From Chloroflexota bacterium (GTDB lineage Bacteria; Chloroflexota; UBA11872), in NCBI GenBank assembly GCA_028874315.1, contig JAPPKM010000129.1, forward strand, positions 1 to 59,958: DNA of 59,958 nt. The letters are read 5' to 3'. Under the pieces are notes generated by a model. The model was not told where the DNA came from and ran no database searches. It saw nothing but the letters and a program-made list of their open reading frames with translations. The position numbers and the translations under genes are program-made. Positions 55,674-59,958 of the stretch are shown here, piece by piece (position 1 is the first letter of the stretch; each line of letters begins with the position of its first letter).

Positions 55674-55693
55674 GACGCTGCGCTTCGTATACT
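55665..55693 (+). promoter_or_regulatory. Candidate promoter upstream of guaA
   Basis: TCAACA (55665-55670), a 17-nt spacer and TATACT (55688-55693) form a plausible sigma-70-type pair. The -10 is one base from consensus; the -35 is weak. The thrB stop codon lies in the spacer. The predicted transcript would have a leader of about 150 nt before guaA; no known riboswitch was recognised in it. Confidence 0.4.
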
Positions 55694-55849
55694 TAAGCCC
55701 GGCTAGGATGAGCCGCGGCCATCGAAGTCGCGGTAGCTGGGAGGCACCATCCGCGTGGACGGCGCGCACGCTTGCGCAGGCACCGTCTTGTCCCCCTACC
55801 TCAGGTCCGACGCCCCTCCGAGCGGCCGGCTTCCGGCGCAACCTTGAAC

Positions 55850-57409
55850 GTGGCGCCCTTCGCACCAGACACTGGCGCCGCCCACGAGACCATCGTCGTC
55901 CTGGACTTCGGCGCCCAGTACAGCCAGCTCATCGCCCGTCGCGTCCGCGAACTCGGTGTCCGCACCGTCCTCGCCCCCTGCGACGAGCCGGAAGCGTTGC
56001 GCGTGTCCAATCTGCGCGGCGTCATTCTGTCCGGCGGCCCAACCAGCGTGTATGACCAGGGGGCCCCGCAGCTTCCACCGGCGGTGCTCACGGCTGGCGT
56101 CCCGGTCCTGGGCATCTGTTACGGCATGCAGCTGTTGGGCCACAGCCTCGGCGGCTCGGTCGAACCGGCGGACGACCGGGAGTACGGACCAGCGCTCGCA
56201 CACATATCGGGTAACGACCATGCGCTCTTTCGCGGCGTGCCGAACGAGATCGACGTGTGGATGAGTCACGGCGACGTCGTCGCGGACGTGCCGCCCGGCT
56301 TCCGAGCGCTCGCACGCACGCAATCCTCGGTCGCCGCAATGGGCAACGACAACGGCGTGGTGGCCGTCCAGTTCCACCCCGAAGTCCGTCACACCGCCCA
56401 CGGCCAGCGGCTCCTGCGCAACTTCGCCGTCGACATGTGCGGCTGCCGTGGCGACTGGATCTCGTCCTCGATCATTGATGAGCGCACCGAGCAAATCCGC
56501 CGACAGGTAGGCGACGGGCACGTGATCTGCGGCCTCAGCGGCGGCGTCGACAGCGCCGTCACCGCTGCCCTCGTCTCTCGTGCTGTCGGCGACCGGCTCA
56601 CCGCCATCCTCATCGACACCGGCCTCCTGCGAGCCGGCGAAGCGACCGAAGTGGAAAAGACCTTCGGAGAAGGCTTCGACCTGCAACTCGTCATCGTCGA
56701 CGCTGCGGACGAGTTCCTCGGCGCCCTCCGCGGCGTCACCGACCCCGAGGCCAAGCGCCGGATCATCGGCGAACGCTTCGTCCGCGTCTTTGAACGCGAA
56801 GCCGCCCGCATCGCCAACGCCGATTTCCTGGCCCAGGGCACCATCTATCCCGACGTCATCGAAAGCGGCGGCGTCCACGGCTCCGCCGCCGTCATCAAGA
56901 GCCACCACAACGTCGGCGGACTGCCTGACGACCTGGAATTCGAACTCGTCGAACCGCTTCGCGACCTGTTCAAGGACGAAGTCCGCACGCTCGGATCTCA
57001 GCTTGGACTCCCGGATGCCCTCGTTTGGCGCCAACCCTTCCCGGGCCCCGGACTGGCAGTCCGCATCGTCGGCGAAGTCACCGCCCCCAAGGTGGCCCTG
57101 CTTCAGCAGGCCGACGCCATCCTGCGCGCCGAGATCGCGGAAGCCGGCCTCGAACGCCAGCTCTCCCAGTTCTTTGCCGTCCTCCCCGGCGTCCGAACCG
57201 TCGGCGTCATGGGCGACGGTCGCTCTTACGGCGAGCTGATCGCCTTGCGCGCGGTCACCACCGACGACTTCATGACAGCCGACTGGGCCCGCATCCCCGA
57301 CGAAGTCTTGGCCCGCATCTCCGCCCGGATCGTCAACGAAGTCCCCAACGCCACCCGCGTCGTCTACGACGTGACCTCCAAGCCCCCGGGAACGATCGAA
57401 TGGGAATGA
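55850..57409 (+). CDS. guaA: GMP synthase (glutamine-hydrolysing)
   Basis: About 519 residues from the GTG at 55850; the frame is open further upstream to 55772, but the upstream part looks non-coding. It converts XMP to GMP with ATP and glutamine. The class I glutaminase domain has GICYGMQ with the nucleophile Cys at about residue 90 and His-Pro-Glu at about 176. The ATP-pyrophosphatase motif [15 protein letters not shown] follows near 228. The dimerisation domain carries [21 protein letters not shown] and ends with the typical KPPGTIEWE. The stop overlaps the purD start by four bases. Codons in this gene and the next two end strongly in C. Confidence 0.95.
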   Translation: MAPFAPDTGAAHETIVVLDFGAQYSQLIARRVRELGVRTVLAPCDEPEALRVSNLRGVILSGGPTSVYDQGAPQLPPAVLTAGVPVLGICYGMQLLGHSLGGSVEPADDREYGPALAHISGNDHALFRGVPNEIDVWMSHGDVVADVPPGFRALARTQSSVAAMGNDNGVVAVQFHPEVRHTAHGQRLLRNFAVDMCGCRGDWISSSIIDERTEQIRRQVGDGHVICGLSGGVDSAVTAALVSRAVGDRLTAILIDTGLLRAGEATEVEKTFGEGFDLQLVIVDAADEFLGALRGVTDPEAKRRIIGERFVRVFEREAARIANADFLAQGTIYPDVIESGGVHGSAAVIKSHHNVGGLPDDLEFELVEPLRDLFKDEVRTLGSQLGLPDALVWRQPFPGPGLAVRIVGEVTAPKVALLQQADAILRAEIAEAGLERQLSQFFAVLPGVRTVGVMGDGRSYGELIALRAVTTDDFMTADWARIPDEVLARISARIVNEVPNATRVVYDVTSKPPGTIEWE

Positions 57410-58701
57410 AGATCCTTGTCATCGGGAGCGGCGGTCGCGAGCACGCCCTCTGCTGGCGCGTCCTGGCGGATCGGCCGGATGCCGACCTCTACTGCGCGCC
57501 CGGAAGCTCCCTAATCTCCCGGATCGCGTCGCTGGTTCCCCTCGCCGCCGACGACATATCCGGCCTGGTCGACTGGGCCGCAGGCAACCGTCCTGACCTC
57601 GTGATCGTCGGACCGGAGGACCCTTGCGCCCTGGGGTTGACTGATCGACTGGCCGAATCCGGTATCCGTGCTTTCGGACCGAGTGCTGCCGCAACTCGGC
57701 TGGAGTCGAGCAAAGCCTGGACGACGGAACTTCTCGACCGGGCCGGCGTCCCGATTCCGGACTCCGCCGTCTTTGACTCGCCGGCGGACGCCCACGCATA
57801 CGTTGAAGACTGCATTGACCCACTTGTGGTCAAGGCCGATGGCCTGGCGCTCGGCAAGGGCGTCCTCGTCTGCGACACGCCCGACGATGCCCACGCCGCC
57901 ATTGACGCCATTATGGTCGAGCGCGCGTTCGGCGACGCCGGCTCATCCGTCGTCATTCAGGAACGCTGCTACGGCCCCGAGCTCTCCGTCTTCGCCATCT
58001 GTGCAGGCGCCGGCTTCCGCATCATCGGCTCCGCCCGCGACTACAAGCGTGCCCACGACGGCGACCTCGGCCTCAACACCGGTGGCGTCGGCGCCTATTC
58101 GCCGGTCGCCGACGCCGACGCGGATCTCCTTCACGATGTCGCCGATCGCATCATCGGACCGACCCTGCGAGCCGCTGCCGATGCCGGCCATCCATTCACG
58201 GGAGTGCTCTATGCCGGCCTCATGCTCACCGCGGACGGCCCCGTCGTGATCGAGTTCAACATCCGCTTCGGCGACCCGGAGGCTCAGGTCATCCTCCCCA
58301 CCATGCGCGGCGACCTTGTCGCCGCCATGCTGGCCGCCATCGACGGCGACGTCACCACCGTGGACCTTGAGCCCGATGGCACCGCCGCGGTCTGCGTCGT
58401 TCTCGCGTCGGGTGGCTATCCGGGTTCGTACATCACTGGACGCACAATCGACGGCCTCGACGCGCTGCCGCCCGGTTCGCTCGCATTTCACGCGGGCACA
58501 GAGATGCGCGACGACGGTCTGTACACCGCGGGCGGCCGAGTTCTTGGAATCGTTGGCACAGGGCCGGACGTTCCGGCAGCGAGGGCAAATGCGTATGCGG
58601 CAGTCGACAAAGTGACCTTTCAGGATTGCCAGTGGCGACGCGACATCGCCGAGGCCGAACAAGTGCTGCCCAGCCAGCCACAACCGGTCGTGCCTGCATG
58701 A
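57406..58701 (+). CDS. purD: Phosphoribosylamine-glycine ligase
   Basis: A 431-residue ATP-grasp enzyme for the second step of purine synthesis, joining phosphoribosylamine and glycine. [15 protein letters not shown] is the standard N-terminus, [13 protein letters not shown] the PRA-site region and [13 protein letters not shown] precedes the ATP-grasp core. [10 protein letters not shown] and [16 protein letters not shown] carry metal and ATP ligands. The frame is open across the end of guaA, but the ATG at 57406 (ATGA overlap with the guaA stop) gives the canonical start. It has the usual length and no sign of a purM or purN fusion. Confidence 0.95.
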   Translation: MKILVIGSGGREHALCWRVLADRPDADLYCAPGSSLISRIASLVPLAADDISGLVDWAAGNRPDLVIVGPEDPCALGLTDRLAESGIRAFGPSAAATRLESSKAWTTELLDRAGVPIPDSAVFDSPADAHAYVEDCIDPLVVKADGLALGKGVLVCDTPDDAHAAIDAIMVERAFGDAGSSVVIQERCYGPELSVFAICAGAGFRIIGSARDYKRAHDGDLGLNTGGVGAYSPVADADADLLHDVADRIIGPTLRAAADAGHPFTGVLYAGLMLTADGPVVIEFNIRFGDPEAQVILPTMRGDLVAAMLAAIDGDVTTVDLEPDGTAAVCVVLASGGYPGSYITGRTIDGLDALPPGSLAFHAGTEMRDDGLYTAGGRVLGIVGTGPDVPAARANAYAAVDKVTFQDCQWRRDIAEAEQVLPSQPQPVVPA

Positions 58702-59958
58702 TTCCCCGCTACTCCCGACCCGAGATGGCCGCCGTCTGGGACCGGCAGGTCTACTTCGAAAAGCAGCGCGACGTTGAGCTCGCGGCCGTCAACGCCTGGG
58801 CCCGTGCCGGCCAAATCCCGGCCGAAGACGCCCAGATGCTGATGAAGGCCTCATTCACGCTCGACCGCATCGACGAACTGGAGAAGGTCAACGACCACGA
58901 GACCAACGCCTTCGTCGACGCCCTCGCTGAGTCCGTCGGCCCCGAATCCCGCTGGCTCCACCTCGGCCTCACCTCCAGCGATGTGCTGGATACCGGTCTG
59001 GCCCTGCAACTCGTCGACGCCACCGACCTTCTCGATGAGCGTCTCGCCACCCTTGAGCAGGTCCTCACCGACCAGGCGCTCACGCACAAGCACACGCTCA
59101 TGATCGGCCGCAGCCACGGCGTCCACGCCGAGCCCATTACCTTCGGCCTCAAGCTCCTCATCTGGCTCGGCGAAGTCCGGCGCCACCGCGCGCGCCTGGC
59201 CGAAGCGCGTGAGCACATCGCCGTCGGCAAAATCTCCGGCTCCGTTGGCACCCACGCCAACGTCCCGCCGGATGTCGAGGACTGGACCTGCGAAGAGCTC
59301 GGCCTGTCCGTCGCGCCCGTATCCAACCAGATCGTGCAGCGCGACCGCCATGCACACTTCGTCTGCACGCTGGCCCTCATCGCCAGCTCGCTCGACAAGT
59401 TCGCCACCGAACTCCGCTCGCTCCAGCGAACGGAGATTCGCGAGGCCGAAGAGCCGTTCGAGATCGGCCGCCACGGCTCCTCCTCCATGCCCCACAAGCG
59501 CAATCCCTCGCGCCTGGAGCGCGTCTCCGGGCTCGCCCGCCTCCTGCGCTCCCACGCGCAGGTCGCGCTCGAGAACGTCACGCTCTGGCACGAGCGCGAC
59601 ATCAGCCACTCCTCGGCCGAGCGCATCATCCTTCCCGACGCCTGCATCGCCCTCGACTACATGCTCTATATCTTCATCCCCATCGCGCGCGACATGCGGG
59701 TCTACGTCGAACGCATGGCGGCCAACGTGGACCTTACCGGTGGGTTGATCTACTCCCAGGGCGTCATGCTCGCCTTGATCCACGCCGGCATGTCCCGGCA
59801 GGACGCCTACGAAGTCATGCAGGAACACGCCACCGCTTCCTGGGAAGGCGGCGCCAGCTTCCAGGACGCCGTGCGCGCCGACGCGCGCGTCGCGGCTCTG
59901 CTGAGCACCGAACAACTTGACGCCGCGTTCAGTCCCGCGCCCCATCTGCGCTGGCTCG
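58698..59958 (+). CDS. purB: Adenylosuccinate lyase (partial, 3' end beyond the window)
   Basis: 420 codons are present, open to the window edge without a stop. It cleaves adenylosuccinate and SAICAR, two fumarate-releasing steps of purine synthesis. [10 protein letters not shown] and the early KVNDHETNAFVDAL segment are typical of bacterial PurB. HLGLTSSDVLDT, GRSHGVHAEPITFG (catalytic His) and the fumarase-superfamily signature GSSSMPHKRNPSRLE are intact. The ATG overlaps the purD stop by four bases, completing a guaA-purD-purB run with coupled translation. Most of the protein is present (family about 430-480 residues). Confidence 0.95.
   Translation, partial: MIPRYSRPEMAAVWDRQVYFEKQRDVELAAVNAWARAGQIPAEDAQMLMKASFTLDRIDELEKVNDHETNAFVDALAESVGPESRWLHLGLTSSDVLDTGLALQLVDATDLLDERLATLEQVLTDQALTHKHTLMIGRSHGVHAEPITFGLKLLIWLGEVRRHRARLAEAREHIAVGKISGSVGTHANVPPDVEDWTCEELGLSVAPVSNQIVQRDRHAHFVCTLALIASSLDKFATELRSLQRTEIREAEEPFEIGRHGSSSMPHKRNPSRLERVSGLARLLRSHAQVALENVTLWHERDISHSSAERIILPDACIALDYMLYIFIPIARDMRVYVERMAANVDLTGGLIYSQGVMLALIHAGMSRQDAYEVMQEHATASWEGGASFQDAVRADARVAALLSTEQLDAAFSPAPHLRWL

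Noticed and set aside
55796..57034. Minus-strand open frame of 412 codons opposite guaA
   Set aside because: The composition is Asp/Val/Ala-rich with no motifs; guaA on the plus strand has all catalytic motifs and C-ending codons that keep the opposite frame open.
57025..57405. N-terminal extension of purD into guaA
   Set aside because: The extension is Arg/Pro-rich and overlaps guaA's conserved end; the ATG at 57406 gives the canonical PurD N-terminus.
58851..59945. Minus-strand open frame of 364 codons at the window end
   Set aside because: It is opposite purB, which reads cleanly with its full signature motifs and an ATGA junction to purD.
1..59958. CRISPR arrays, insertion sequences or prophage genes
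   Set aside because: No regularly spaced direct repeats, transposase or integrase motifs, or phage structural genes were seen.

Overview
The window is GC-rich, gene-dense bacterial chromosome. The organism is most likely a member of the Chloroflexota. The support is a lipoprotein N-terminus with tandem 'EKIVEREVP'-type repeats (common in solute-binding proteins of that phylum), many non-ATG starts and weak Shine-Dalgarno sites. A complete mreBCD-mrdA-rodA cluster points to an elongated, peptidoglycan-walled cell. The phylum assignment is an inference; no marker gene here settles it.

Layout. 1-4.4 kb: the N-terminus of a frameshifted solute-binding lipoprotein gene, tRNA-Thr(GGT), a Bcp-type peroxiredoxin, an SDR oxidoreductase and an AsnB-type amidotransferase. 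4.8-23.1 kb: six tandem plus-strand copies (A-F) of one large polytopic membrane protein of about 930-980 aa; copy D carries a one-base frameshift. 23.2-30.3 kb, all minus strand: a sugar-nucleotide-type epimerase, tRNA-Thr(TGT), two tandem c-type cytochrome lipoproteins each with a CRP-like operator, acetyl-CoA synthetase, and a DUF3604/PHP-type metalloenzyme. 30.5-45.3 kb: five more copies (G-K) of the same membrane protein on the minus strand, so the two arrays converge on the central block. 45.4-60 kb is conserved core: Nudix hydrolase, PHP phosphoesterase, Lon, the MreB-MreC-MreD-PBP2-RodA elongasome, homoserine kinase, and guaA-purD-purB, with most neighbours joined by 1-4 nt overlaps.

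The main novelty is the eleven-copy membrane protein family, which fills over half of the window. All copies share an N-terminal block with essentially no gaps (an Asp at about residue 124 and a Y-H-x-G motif at 154-157 in ten of eleven), a D-[GA]-H-A-[RG]-N motif between late membrane helices, and a roughly 440-residue soluble C-terminal half with R-I-[LF]-S-P, T-G-R-P-[NS]-A and W-[TK]-G-Q-D-W-L motifs. Predicted topology puts the Asp/YHxG loop and the C-terminal half outside the membrane, as in GT-C glycosyltransferases and YfhO-like proteins. The flanking amidotransferase and epimerase fit a role in surface glycan or glycolipid construction, but the function is not known. A G9 tract in copy B and the frameshift at a G6 tract in copy D raise the possibility of slipped-strand variation.
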